From NCBI RefSeq assembly GCF_040939455.1, contig NC_134106.1:39764001-39828000 (forward strand): a DNA stretch of 64,000 nucleotides. The letters are read 5' to 3'. Shown here piece after piece: positions 42,819-54,104 of this stretch; the first letter of the stretch is position 1, and the number at the start of each line of letters is the position of its first letter. The position numbers and the translations under genes were made by a program. Source of the stretch: Microcebus murinus. Taxonomy: Eukaryota; Chordata; Mammalia; Primates; Cheirogaleidae. Under the pieces are notes generated by a model, which was not told where the DNA came from, ran no database searches, and saw nothing but the letters and a program-made list of their open reading frames with translations.

Positions 42819-43420
42819 GTGAGTGACCAGCCCCAGGGGACAGAGACTGGGAGGCATGGGGGACCCCCTCTCCAGGGTGGGGCCTCCCCCAGTTCTCTGG
42901 GAAAGTTTCCCTTCCAGGGGCGCGGGCGCCCCGGGACTCGGGCATCACCTGGGCCCGCCGGACGCCCCGTCTCCCCACACCCGCCCTTGCTGCCTGCAGA
43001 GGTGCTCCGGGCCGCGAGGCGGTGGGCCGCGCCCGCGCTTCCTCTCCTCACCTCTGCTGAGGCTGCTGCTGTGACCCGGGTCCGACTCTAAAGAGAAAGA
43101 AAACTCAGCAAAGAATCCAGACTCCGTTCCCTGAGCGGGGCCCGGGGGCTCGCACAGACCCGCGCGCGGTGCCCAGACCTTTCGGACCCGGGTCGCCAGC
43201 CTCTGTCCCTCATCCCTCCCTCGGGGGCTCCGGATCCCCCTCACCCCGGACTCTTTCTTTCTTTCTGGATCCTGTTGTTCGCGCTGCTACCTCCTCTCCC
43301 CCCTCCTCCCTGAGAGGCGCTGTCCCCCAGGCTCGCACCGCCGCTGAGGTCTGCAGCCCGTGTCCCCTCCCGCCCTAGAAGGCGAGAAGTCAGGCCGAGG
43401 GGCCACAGCCGCCGCCACAC

Positions 43421-45410
43421 TTGCCCAAATATTTCCTGCAGGAATGACATTCACTGGAAAGTAGCGTTGGGTACCTTGGCCCGACAAACTGAACCTTGTG
43501 GATGTGAGGGAAAATTGAAATATGTTCCTGTTTAGGATTTTACTGTTTCTATTGGTTTGGCTTTTTTTTTAAATTTTAAACTCTCTAACTGTGCTTTCTT
43601 CCAATAATAATGATACGTCATGTAGTTAGCCTTTCTAATTCTGAAAGATAGAAACAGGAAAAAAGATAATTTTTGTAAGAGGAGAGGGAGAAAAAGAACG
43701 CTTGCTAAAAATACTGTGCAGAACCTAATCTTTGGCAAGGAGAGACTTCAATCCAACTCGACTGTTTTAGTGGGAGACAGAAGTTCAGCGTAGCTTGTTG
43801 TCACACTACCCCAAACAGACTATTACAGCCTCCTCCAGGCTAGAAGTTTTAATTTGCCTGACATGAACCCCAGCGTTTGTTGGCATTCCCAGCCTGGCAT
43901 GCCCCCTGCGTTTCTCTCCCCTCCTGCTAGCTCTCCAGTCTTCCCCTCAACTCCCCCACTCCCACTTTCTCCCTCATAACAAGGAGTTGTGAAAACAGAG
44001 GCTAAAATGAGCTGGACCACAAAGAGAAAACAGCTCCATTTATTTTCATCCTGAGGCTATTGCTTCAACTACGCTCTTGATTGGGTGGAAGAAATGTTCG
44101 GTTCATTTGTGTGGTTTTTATGTCAGTTCTTATTATGGTTGAATCAGTGTTTCCATGATGGGCTTGGTTCTCTGGGTGCTGGAGGAAGTTTATTAATTCT
44201 CGGATGGATCTGGACAGATCAAGTCTGGAGATTTTTTTTTAGGAATTATCTGGCTTGATATTGCAAACCTCTGCCCACTCGCTCAAAACCAGAGCAGGGG
44301 GAAGCAGCCTGAGCCGGTGTACTTCCACATGACCTGGGAAGGAAAAGCTTTACCAAGGAGCAAGCTGTGTGAGCAGGATTGCAGAGGGGTGTGGAACTTT
44401 TACTCTTTTTAAGGAGAACACACTTCTCAGGAACTTTAGCCATTCCCGTTTCTATACAAACAATAAATGGGGTTGTAACAAATGTAGTAGATCAGATTCT
44501 GAACAGCCTGTCAAAACAGGTCAAGCTATTTGGAAATAAAGATTTTTTTAAAATGAATTTCGTTGGAAATAAAATAGTTTATTTTTAAAAGGATGTAATT
44601 CACTTCTCTCTGTTGCTTCAGTTTAACAGTTCCCTATTAGTATGAATCAGTAAGGTTTTACTGTAATCTCAAAACATCATTGATAAGGAAGTGTTGTGAC
44701 TTCCATCTAAAAAGAGAGCCCTTAAGTTTTGAACTTGTTTGGCCCTGTTACTTAGAAAAACAATGTACTGTGCTCAGATAAAAATCTTTAGTCTCTTCCT
44801 CTTCCTGAGCAATTTTAATAGTGTATTTAATATGCTGGAAGTCAACCTTATATTGTTTGGAGAAAAACTGCCTTTCTGCCTTGTTTAGCTTTTGCAGCAC
44901 CTCATGGAATCTTTATAAACTGTTAATCTTGCCACCTGTCCCAAGGGTTTGCTCAGCAGCCACAAGGTAGGCTGCTGGGGATGAAAAGAAGACCATAAAG
45001 AGTGCTTGATCTAAGAAGGTGGTCTGGATAGTGAGATGATGCCTGCATTCCCCAAACAGCCAATAGAAAGCAGCCAGTCATCATCAGGACAGGTCGGATG
45101 AGTTAGAAATATATGAAATGTGGGACCGGTAGAAAGGAAGGAGGGTTGGGGTGATTAAGAAGTAAAATAACCCGAAGGAGGATACCATGTGACCTTAAAA
45201 ATCAGATTGTCCAAGAATGCTGAATTACATAGGACAGGCTTGGGATATGGAGTTAAATTTAAAAAGGAAGTTTTAAAATAGAAAGTAATTTCACTCTTTG
45301 AAAATACATCCAGGAAACATTGGAATTATAATCTAGGCATTAAAATGGATGGTGAGATTATAGGTAATTTTTATTTTCTTTGTGCTTGCCTATATTTCTC
45401 AACTTTTTAC
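43421..45410. other. Putative STON1 intron 1 start, no feature recognised
   Basis: No exon or nameable repeat. The repeat-poor sequence next to the promoter is a candidate for regulatory elements, but I can name none. Confidence 0.45.
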
Positions 45411-45411
45411 C

Positions 45412-45620
45412 ATAACAGCTAGCATTTATTGAGAACTAAGTATTTACATATGGTATTTTATTTTAAAACACTTTGAGGTAAGTACTACTGTTATTTTTAT
45501 TATGGAGATTCAGAAACTAGAATCAGAGGGTAAGTTACCCAAGGCCACACAGCCACTAAGTGCTAGAATCAAGTTTTGATTTCCAGTCAGTGGCTAAAAT
45601 CTATGCACCTCAATCGCTGC
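45412..45620 (-). repeat. MIR SINE, antisense
   Basis: AGCATTTATTGAGAACTAAG, AAGTTACCCAAGGCCACACA, GCCACTAAGTGCTAGAATCA. Confidence 0.88.
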
Positions 45621-45708
45621 TGTCTACCATTGCTTTGCACATGTATTATTATTATTTTAATTATAAGGAAAAAGTAGATAGAAAAGGAAAGGGAAAATAT
45701 TGCATGCT

Positions 45709-46128
45709 TTAATAAGAACTGATATTTTGATTAATTGTAAAATGCCTCTGCCTTCCTTCTCTCTCGTTTCCCACTGTCATTTCTCTCTGGAAGTCCTTAA
45801 GAATTGTTCCAGACTTAGTCAGAGGTAGCTCACCCTTCCTCTGGGAGCCAGCCCTACCCACAAGAACAATCCAGACTTCCATGGACACTTCCCCAGCCAG
45901 GCTGGAGTTCCAGGAACCCCAGGGGATTCTGGAGCAGTCCCAGTACAAGGCAAGATTTTGAAAGTAGATCAGGCCAATTATGTCTTCATAGTTCTGCCAG
46001 TTATGGGAGATGTCATTGTTCTGTGCAGCGTCAGGTGAGTGCGATGGGTGGAAAGACCTGGGGAAAGCGCCCAGCCCCCCATTTCCCTGTGTGTTACATG
46101 GAATGTCAGTAGGCTGAGGATTTACCAT
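45709..46128 (-). other. Unexplained 139-codon open frame, probably not a gene
   Basis: The longest open frame in this AT-average stretch that is not inside a repeat or a GC-rich block. The predicted protein (contains WDCSRIPWGSWNSSLAGEVS) matches no family I know. There is no promoter and no splice context. A fragment of an old processed pseudogene or transposon is possible. Confidence 0.2.
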
Positions 46129-46936
46129 TGGAACAAGAAAGAGAAAAGGAAAAGCTCATTGTTTCTGGATGTTTATTACTGTGAAAACACAATAATAAAC
46201 TATTTTTTGAAAGTTTGGCTGTGTGGGTGATCTCATGTATTGGTAGGTTTGATTGATTTAGTGGAAATGGAAATATTCAGTGTGAGTGGTTCAGGGGCCA
46301 GCTCTGGGAACAAATGCCCACACGTGCCGCTAACACCATGTGCTTTCACAGGCAACCAGGTCCCAGAGAAGGCCACCTTACCCATCCTCTTTGTGGAATA
46401 TACCTAAAGATTCCCAGAAGGATCAGCTTTCTTAAAGCACCTGATCAATCAAATAACAAGGCTCTATCTCTTCTATTCCTTAAGGAAGAAATTTCTGGAA
46501 GGATGATGATTCTGAATGATAATCTTTTCTTTGTTGAAAAAAAGTGGTAAGATAAGGGTTGAGGATCTCTTTCCTAAATTAGCACACTTAGACCAATGTC
46601 CCGGATCTTGTATCCATTAACCATTATGAGAAATTTCTTTCTGGTCTCAGTGGCAGGAATGGTCCTTGTGAGCAACTTGTCTGTTATGTCTTATGGATGC
46701 TGTGACCCCTTTAAGTGATGTTTTCCATTTCTCATTCGGCCAAAGGTAGCTCAGAGCCAATTTAGTAGCCACTTTTACCAAATGTATAGGATTTTATGGT
46801 CTCTCTTTTTCACAACTAATAACATACACCTTACATTTCCTATTTATACTTTTCCTTGGCTCTCAATTTTATATTGTTTTGTTTTATTTATTCAGTGCAT
46901 TTTGGGAGCTGCTACTTTGAATACTACTTATTCTGG
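46129..46936. other. Putative STON1 intron 1, no feature recognised
   Basis: No exon, RNA gene or nameable repeat. Confidence 0.45.
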
Positions 46937-46949
46937 GTTCATTTTTCTT

Positions 46950-47146
46950 TTCCCTTCCCTTCCCTTCCCTTCCCTTCCCTTCCCTTCCCTTCCCTTCCCT
47001 TCCCTTCCCTTCCCTTCCCTTCCCTTCCCTTCCCTTCCCTTCCCTTCCCTTCCCTTCCCTTCCCTTCCCTTCCCTCCCCTCCCCTCCCCTCCCCTCCCCT
47101 CCCCTCCCCTCCCCTCCCCTCCCCTCCCCTCCCCTCCCCTCCCCTC
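46950..47146 (+). repeat. CCCTT then CCCCT pentanucleotide tract, 197 bp
   Basis: About 24 pure CCCTT units (to about 47073), then about 14 pure CCCCT units, ending at the poly-T of an antisense Alu. It lies within that Alu's target-site duplication, so it grew from the Alu's tail. The apparent long ORFs across it on both strands are low-complexity artefacts. Confidence 0.97.
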
Positions 47147-47436
47147 TTTTTTTTTTTTGAAACAGTCTTGCTCTGTCACCCTGGGTAGAGGGCAGTGGCA
47201 GCATTGTAGATCACTGCAACCTCAAACTCCTGGGTTCAAGTGATCCTCCTGTCCCAGTCCCAGTAAGTAGTTGGGACTACAGGTGTGTGCCACATTGCCT
47301 ATAATTTTTCTATTTTTAGTAGAGGGTGGGTGGTTGCTGTTGCTCAGGCTGGTCTTGAACTCTTGACCTCAAGTGATCCTTATACCTCAGCCTCCCAGAG
47401 TGCTAGGATTATATGCGTGAGCCACTGTGCCTAGCC
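47147..47436 (-). mobile_element. Alu, antisense, with expanded pentanucleotide tail
   Basis: T12 then a reverse-complement Alu ending GTGCCTAGCC. A 13-bp duplication GTTCATTTTTCTT is at 46937-46949 and 47441-47453. Confidence 0.93.
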
Positions 47437-47453
47437 CTGTGTTCATTTTTCTT

Positions 47454-47790
47454 CATGTTAATGTAAATTTGGAAGCTCTTTCATAAAGGATATTGAGCAA
47501 ATTCTAAAGTATTTGTATGCCTGAAAATGTCTTTCTTTTGCTCTTAAGCATGAGAATTGGGCTGATTGTAGAATTCTAGACTCAAAATTATTCTCTTGGT
47601 ACTCAGAAGATATTGCAGCATCATCTTCTTGCATATATTGCTCCTACTAAGAAGTCTGATGACAAAGAATTGTCACTTCATAATAAAGTATCTTCTCCCT
47701 GGTAGCCTTCGTGATTTTTCTAAAATGTTATACAGGTATATCTAGGTGAGGACTTAGAAAATTTTATCCTACCTAGCAGTCAGTGAGCAT
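47454..47790 (-). mobile_element. Old L1M-type remnant, antisense
   Basis: Contains GATTGTAGAATTCTAGACTC, TCTTGGTACTCAGAAGATAT and ATTGCAGCATCATCTTCTTG, typical antisense old-L1 phrases. Confidence 0.5.
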
Positions 47791-47980
47791 TTGTGATTGC
47801 CTAGCTGTGTAACCTTGGACAAGTTACCCAAGTTCTCTCAGTCTCATCTATGAAGTAGAAATAATAACAGCAAACACTGCAAGGATATTATGAAGAGATG
47901 AATACATGAAAAATGTTAGAATAGTGCCTGTCATATAAGAAGCACACAATAATTGCTATTATGATTACTTTTATATTATT
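47791..47980 (+). repeat. MIR SINE, sense
   Basis: GCTGTGTAACCTTGGACAAG, TCTCAGTCTCATCTATGAAG, AGTGCCTGTCATATAAGAAG. Confidence 0.85.
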
Positions 47981-47984
47981 TCAG

Positions 47985-48695
47985 AAGTTCTTGACCTTCT
48001 TGGATATTACTAGCTGATATAAATATTAGTTTTTCTAGTTGCACACACATGCAAAATCTTGTTGAGATTCTTTTTGAAAATGCATTCGGTTAATACTGAC
48101 ATCTTTACAATGTTGGATCTTCCCATCTTCTCCTTTTTTTTTTTTTTTTTTTCCATCTTCTCCTTTTATTTGGGTGAATGATGGCTAGTGATTTCCCTAT
48201 TCATGTCTTATACAACTTTTGCTGTATTTACTTTCTAGATTTTGATATTTTATTAATAAATGATACCCTTTGCCTTATTATATTTTCTAATTTATTTGCT
48301 GGCCCATAGAAACATTCTTGATTTTTTAATTTTGTTCTTTTACTCAGCATCCCAGCTTGCTTCTTTTATTAGTTCTAATACTGTGTATGTAGATGTTCTT
48401 GGATTTTCTATATAGACAATCACAAAACAAGAGTAATTTGCCTTTTCTTTTCCATTCCTTCTTTATGATTCCTGTATCTTTTTTCTTGTCTTATTGCATC
48501 GGGTAGGTGCTCCAGGACAATGTTCAATAGCAACCATGATGGAGGGCACCCTTGCCTTATTTTGTTTTTTTCCTTTTGATAATGTTGGTACCAAGTTTTC
48601 TTACTGTCTTTAATAAGTACTTTTGAAGTTTCTCCATTTAAGCATGAAGTTTGCTTAAGGTTTCAGTAAATATTCTTTATTAAATTAAGGACTTT
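47985..48695 (-). mobile_element. L1 ORF2 remnant, antisense
   Basis: Antisense ORF2 phrases: ATACTGACATCTTTACAATG, GGAGGGCACCCTTGCCTTAT, AGCATGAAGTTTGCTTAAGG. Degraded. Confidence 0.75.
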
Positions 48696-48701
48696 CCAGG
48701 A

Positions 48702-48850
48702 GGCCAGGCATGGTGGCTCATGCCTGTAATCCTAGTACTCAGAGAGGCTGAGGCGGGAGGATCGCTTGAGGTCGGGATTTCGAGACCAGCCTGAGCAAGA
48801 GTGAGACCCTGTCTCTACTAAAAATTGGAAAAATTAGCCGGGTATGGTGG
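48702..48850 (+). mobile_element. Alu left-arm fragment, sense, no tail
   Basis: Starts GGCCAGGCATGGTGGCTCAT and stops within the second arm at GGTATGGTGG, with no poly(A) and no clear target-site duplication. It was truncated by deletion or incomplete retroposition. Confidence 0.88.
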
Positions 48851-50420
48851 CTTTAACTGTGTATCTTAGAAACATCATTTACATATAGATTGATTTTTTT
48901 GTAACCTGAAAATTTGTTTTTTTAACTTTTATATTCTTTGTAATTATATATCTATGAGAGACCCATTTCTGCCACGCTCATTTTTATTTCCTTTTTACCA
49001 TTTTTTGTTGCTTCTTTTTTTCCTCTTTTCCTGGTTTCCTTTGAATTGAACAGATTTTGTATATTCTTACTTTTTTCTGTCAACGGTTTTAAAAGAGATA
49101 AATTCTGTTTGTATTCTTTAATAATTATCTTTAAATTTTTAGCATGTACATTTCATTTAACTAAGCTAATCAGTTTTTTTCTATTTTCCTCTAAACGATA
49201 CAGTGGCCTTAGATGGCTTTAAATCTAATCTGCCCTTCCTCCCATCTCCTTGGTTATTGTGGTCTAGTGGTTTAGTTCAACATGTATACAGTCCTCCAAC
49301 CTCCTCCCCACCAACTACTCATTACTGTTGTTATTTCTACTTTATTTTTTTTCAGTCAGAATTTATTTAGCTTTTTCAATTTCTTGTCTCAACATTGCTT
49401 CTTGTCTCTGTGTTCATTTTCTTTATACTGATAATTTTTCCAGTAAAGATCTGGAATTGTAATACTCTCAGTCTTGTGGATATGTTTATGTTTTGTTTTG
49501 TTTTGAAAATGTCTGTATTTCTTGTTACTCTTGGAAGATAATTTAGCAAGTTGAAGACTTCTAAGTAGATATTTTCCCTCAGCATTTTATGAGATACTTT
49601 TCTACTGTTATTTAGCCTCATTTGTTCCTTATGAGAAATCTCTTTTTGTCTGTCATTCTTTTTTAGCTAATTTATTTTTTTCTCTTGGAGATTTTCTAGA
49701 TTTTTTTTCTTTTATATTCTGTCCTTGTCATTATGTCACTATGTCTAGGGATAGTCTGTTTTTATATATCCTACTTAGACCTCAGTGTACTCCTTTAATC
49801 TGAAGATTCATGTCTCTTTTCCTATCTAAAGGTTTCTCAGTTGTTTTCTCTACAAGTTTATTTTAAAATAACTGTTCAGCATTGACTGTGTGTCAGGAAT
49901 ACTTCTAGGTGCTAGAGATAGAGGAATGAACGTAAGAGACAAAAGCCCCTGTGTTCATATTCAGTCCCTCATACTTTATAGTCTCTCCGTTTGGAACACC
50001 CATTGGGCAAATGTTGAACTTTCTCATTTTATCTTCTATATCTTCCATGTCTTAAGAGAGTTCTCTTTCATATCATATCTCTTTATCTTAACTGCATTAT
50101 GGGTGATTTTTTTCAGTTTTATCTTCCAGTTTTCCATCACCTGTGTTTAGTCTACTGTTCAACTCATTCATTGGTTTATTTTTAAAATTTAATGTATTTT
50201 TTATTTCTAGAATTTCTATTTGGTACTTCGTATCTGCCTTTTTTTATATGATCCCTTTACCTTATGATTTCTAATCCTTTTTGTATCTCTTTCAGTATTT
50301 TCAGCATACTTTTCAATTATTTGTTATCTCCACTTTTGACCTTTTTAAATGATGATTTGTTTCCTCTTTGGTTTTACATATCCATCAGCAGTTGTTTTCC
50401 ATAGAAATCTTATAGACCTC
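48851..50420 (-). mobile_element. Old L1M-type remnants, antisense
   Basis: Loose matches in order to antisense old-L1 text (TTATGAGAAATCTCTTTTTG, TCATTATGTCACTATGTCTA, TTTCTAGAATTTCTATTTGG). Highly diverged with approximate borders. Parts may be unique sequence. Confidence 0.4.
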
Positions 50421-51120
50421 AGATTGTTAGTACATCCGCATGAAACTGTTTTACGTTTACTTCTACTGGTACTCTTTGGGATTTTGCCCACTACAAACTG
50501 GCCTTTTTGTTAATTTCTTGGCTCATTTCCCTGTGCTTCCTGGACGAGGGCATTTAAACCTTGTTCTTGCATGTGGCACAAGCCTGGATTTCAAATTTTT
50601 AGAGGTCACTCATTTTCTGTTTGCAGATAACAAGCAGATAACAAGCTTTCTTGCTGTTTTCTCAGGTTGGTAAGTGATGTTCCTGTAGACCTGTGTCATT
50701 TACGAAGCAGCCCTTTATGACCTCCGGCTTTAAGCAGGTGTATCCTAACAGCTCCTGACATAGGTGGCCATCACCTGGACGCCCCTCACTGCCTGCCTTA
50801 TCATTGATGTCCCAGCCTCCCATTATTTAGGCCTCTAATTGTTCTGGATTTCTCTGTGAGGCCCTTGGCTTCAGCTCCTACTCACTGACTTAACTTTGAC
50901 TTCCCTCTTCATTTCTGGTACCTGGAGCTTTTTCTATTTTATCTAGGTTTTAGATGATATTTTTTTTGTTATTATACTTTTGTTCAGTGTTTTGAAGTGC
51001 TTAGATTGGGAGGGGTAATTCCAACCCAATTCATCATGTTGACTGAGGTCTTTAACTGCTAATTTTAAAGTCTATTTTATTGTGTTATATGTAAAATAGA
51101 ATACAATTAAGTAAATACAC
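50421..51120. other. Putative STON1 intron 1, unclassified
   Basis: No exon or RNA gene. It may continue the diverged L1. Confidence 0.35.
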
Positions 51121-51132
51121 ATACATTGGCTC

Positions 51133-51179
51133 GTTGGCCGAGCTCATGGTGCAACGGTAGCGCGTCTGACTCCATTTTT
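51133..51179 (+). mobile_element. Truncated tRNA-Trp (CCA)-derived retropseudogene
   Basis: Bases 51140-51174 match the 5' half of tRNA-Trp at about 32 of 35 positions, through the D arm (GCAACGGTAGCGCG) and the anticodon stem (TCTGACT). They stop exactly after the CCA anticodon. The 3' half is absent. The block is flanked by the perfect 12-bp repeat ATACATTGGCTC at 51121-51132 and 51180-51191. Seven extra bases (GTTGGCC) precede it and five T follow. There is no A tail. It is not a functional tRNA gene. Confidence 0.75.
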
Positions 51180-51191
51180 ATACATTGGCTC

Positions 51192-51330
51192 CTGAATGTG
51201 AAATCTGCTGCTACTGAGAGAATGCAGCAGAGAAGAGGCTGGACTACCACTGTGTGTCAATTCCACCGTCACACAGGGACCCTGCACCGTTGGTGTGGTG
51301 TCTCATTCTCATCTGAAAAAAAAAACTTGT
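51192..51330 (+). other. Unclassified block ending in A10
   Basis: About 130 bp of moderately GC-rich text (CTGCTGCTACTGAGAGAATG, CCGTCACACAGGGACCCTGC) followed by an A run at 51318-51327. It could be a retroposed fragment of an unrecognised RNA. No target-site duplication was found. Confidence 0.25.
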
Positions 51331-51639
51331 GAAAAGATTTCTGTTCTCCTTGGTATATGAAGATAATATTCTTCTCTCTGCTGGGCATGCAGTTTACTTG
51401 TGTCCCTCGCAGTGCACAGAAGTTTATATTAAGCGATTGATTATTTATTTGTAGTTGGCACCATTCCTGGGAATGTTGATCAGCATCAGTGGAGCCTATT
51501 TATAATGTTAAAAGAAGTCTATATAGAGATACTTACCCATGCCCTGTCAAAAAACCCTGTTTTTTTAAGGAAGCCAAACCAGCAGTAGTCCTTGGTCTTC
51601 TCCTCTGGCCCTCATATCAGCCTTCAGTGACAATGGAAA

Positions 51640-51870
51640 AGAAATTTTGGACTTTGGAGTCAGGCAGATTTGGGTTTGAATCCAAGCTTTGCCACTTACT
51701 AGATGTGTGGTCTTGAGCAAATTACTTAACTTCTCTGAGGCTAAGTTGTCTTCTCTATAAAACAGTCGGAACAAAAGGTTGTTCAGAAGATTAAATGACA
51801 TAACTGGAAATAAGATGGGCCAAGTGCTTGGCGTTTGTCAATGCTCACAAATGTTTGTTTTCCCCCATCA
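51640..51870 (+). repeat. MIR SINE, sense
   Basis: GGACTTTGGAGTCAGGCAGA, TTTGGGTTTGAATCCAAGCT, TTGCCACTTACTAGATGTGT. Well preserved. Confidence 0.9.
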
Positions 51871-52021
51871 TCTTCCCTCCCCTTCTCTGATTCTTTCAAA
51901 CCAGGACTGTGATTCAGAAAGTCTAATCAAAGAGATTACTGGGGAGAGGCCATGGTTATACCTCCTAATATCTTGTTTTCTTGGTAATCAATTTATATTT
52001 TTCTTGGGTGAATTTCTTTAA

Positions 52022-54100
52022 AGCTTTTGGACTACCATTTTTATTTTGGTTCTATACCACCTCTTAATAGCCTGTTTCTTTACCGTCCCTTAGCAGCCAC
52101 CACCAGCCTATTGCTTGACCTTTCTCTAGAGTAACTATGATGTTATTTGAGAACCATGCACTTCTTAACCAGAAATATCTCTTTGCTTAATTTGTTGGTG
52201 CTCTGGTCCTTAAAGGAGATGAAAACCCTTCATCTCATTGTTAAAGGTAACATTTTAAATACAAAGACCTCAGAGGGAGTATATAAGGTATAAATATCAG
52301 ATAGAGCCGCCTCTGTGACTAGGTTTCCCCAGGAGTGATCATGAGGCCCTGAGTATCTGAGGAGTATATGAGTCAGGGAACCAACAAACAAGAGGTGGCC
52401 AGAGAGATAGAAGAACTGAAGGTATTCCTTGAGAATTACACAAGGCCTCAAATCTGCCTGTTTTATAGTTATCACTTATCTGGGCCCTGTGAAGTCTGTA
52501 TTTGGCTCAGAGCATGTTGCTTTTTGCAAGTGTCTTATCAGGATTAATAATAATGATGATAGCTATGACTGTTCTTAAGTAGAGAAAAAGAGCATCATGA
52601 AAACAAAACGTAATTGGAATTATGGATGTGCCTCCGTATAAATATCTATGGCTCAGAGCACAAAAATAGCTTTTGCTTTGCAGAGCTAAGCCAAGAGCTT
52701 CATAGAAGCAGCATTGAGAATCTAATTTAAAACAGCCATGGCCCAGAAATTCAGAGACGGGGCTGAACATTGGCCTCTGTTCATCCCTTTGAATGTTTTT
52801 TTCCCTAGCTCACGGTAGCTTGTGTTTAGGGCCAATTTGGAGGGCGGGGAAGATGATAATTGATGCAGCAAACCTTGTTTTTGTTGGCTTAGTGTTAACG
52901 CATACGTAGAGAAATGTTTTCATCCCAAACCTTTACGATCAAGGACCTCTCCTAGGGCAGCTCCAAGCCTGTTGCTCATTTGTGGCTTGAAGTGGGGCCT
53001 TGTAAATTTTGTGAAAATCCTGGTGCCTCTGTTAGTCTTGGCTTCAGCAGAAGGTTCCTAGTTGGGGTCATTCTAACTAGTAGTAATAATACTGGTGGTC
53101 AGGTGCTCCTGATTTTCAGAAAAATTACCTTGTTAAGAAATGTGATCTGTCTTTCCTGGGAGCAGGCTGATGATGTCAGAATCCTTCAATTCCAAAAAGG
53201 CTCACATTTGCCTAGATCAACATTTTCCTCCAATAAGGCAGGAAACTGTTAATTTTAGGCTTCCGACGTCATCTTCTTTATCAATTGTCTGACTATAGAG
53301 GCCAAGTGAAAATGGCTCTATACCGCACGTGATAGGGTTTAGCCCACTTTAAACAGCCCCCTGCTTGTTGGGATCTGTCTCCTCCTCACCCACACATTCC
53401 CCTCTCCTGCCAGATGTTCCGATTTAACTGCTCACACGTGTAACTGCTCACACATGCGCATCCACGTGTGCGTGCACGCCCAGCCAAGCACGCGTCCCGA
53501 CCCTACTGCAAACTCCTACTGCTGTGGCCTGCTTGTCTTCTGTCTTACCAGAGGGGGCGCCGTTCCGTGGCTCACAGGGGCACTAGACAGGCTACCCCGA
53601 GTGCTCCCAGCCCACGGAGACACGCAGAATCTCCCCACCTGAGACAGGTGCCGGCTGCCGTATTGGTTTTCTAGTCTGCCTGTGCTCTTCATTCTCTATG
53701 TCTATGAATCACCTGGTTCCTTTAAGCACTCCCCACCTGAACTTTTCTATTTGTCCTGTTTCTGATTTGTTGCCTTGCTTGGACTTGACTTCTCTGTGCC
53801 TCCCAGATCCTGACCTTACTTTGTTTAGGACTTCTCCACCTCCACCCACTTTGCTGTATGTGGCTGGGGCATTTGGTTGCTACTTACTGAGCAGTTGCTC
53901 TGTTTGAGGCTTCCGCATATCACAGCTGGTCATGATTCTAAGCTGACATCACTCTCTGGGGCCACCAAGTCACTGTGAAGAATGATGAGGGTGATGTTGT
54001 AGTTCTGCAAAGCTTTGGGGAAATTGCCCCATGCCATGAGAGATGTACATGAAAACAACTCCTTCCCCCTCTTATATTTCAGACTTTAATTTTTTTCACT
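52022..54100. other. Putative STON1 intron 1, repeat-poor
   Basis: No repeat family or exon recognised over about 2 kb. It holds the E-box cluster at 53326-53468 and a modest CpG-richer patch at 53455-53600. Confidence 0.4.
53326..53468. promoter_or_regulatory. Cluster of three CACGTG E-boxes
   Basis: CACGTG at 53326-53331, 53435-53440 and 53463-53468. The second lies in a 16-bp tandem duplication (53426-53441 and 53442-53457). CACGTG is the core site for USF, MYC/MAX and MiT/TFE factors. Function here is only a possibility. Confidence 0.4.
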
Positions 54101-54104
54101 GAAT

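Larger units (their letters stand above)
42590..43420 (+). promoter_or_regulatory. STON1: CpG-island promoter, inferred STON1
   Basis: This is the only CpG-dense block in the window. It contains G-boxes of Sp1 type (GGGGGGCGGGGCTGG, 42610-42624), a polypyrimidine tract (about 42685-42775), a CCG run and many CpGs out to about 43400. It lies 11.5 kb downstream of the PPP1R21 3' end. In human and other mammals STON1 (stonin 1, an endocytic adaptor with a mu-homology domain) is the next gene on the same strand with a non-coding first exon. The CpG island is seen; the gene assignment is inferred from synteny. A bidirectional or PPP1R21-antisense promoter is possible. Confidence 0.65.

Noticed and set aside
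42429..43244. Many overlapping long open frames on both strands of the CpG island (up to 204 codons)
   Set aside because: GC-rich, stop-poor sequence with low-complexity Gly/Arg/Pro translations and simultaneous frames on both strands. This is expected of a CpG island, not of coding sequence.
46782..47243. Long frames of repeated PSLPF or GREGK units
   Set aside because: Translation of the CCCTT/CCCCT microsatellite, open on both strands only because the unit lacks stop codons.
51126..51332. Possible functional tRNA-Trp gene
   Set aside because: The sequence stops at the anticodon. There is no 3' half, T arm with B box, or acceptor complement, so it cannot fold as a tRNA.
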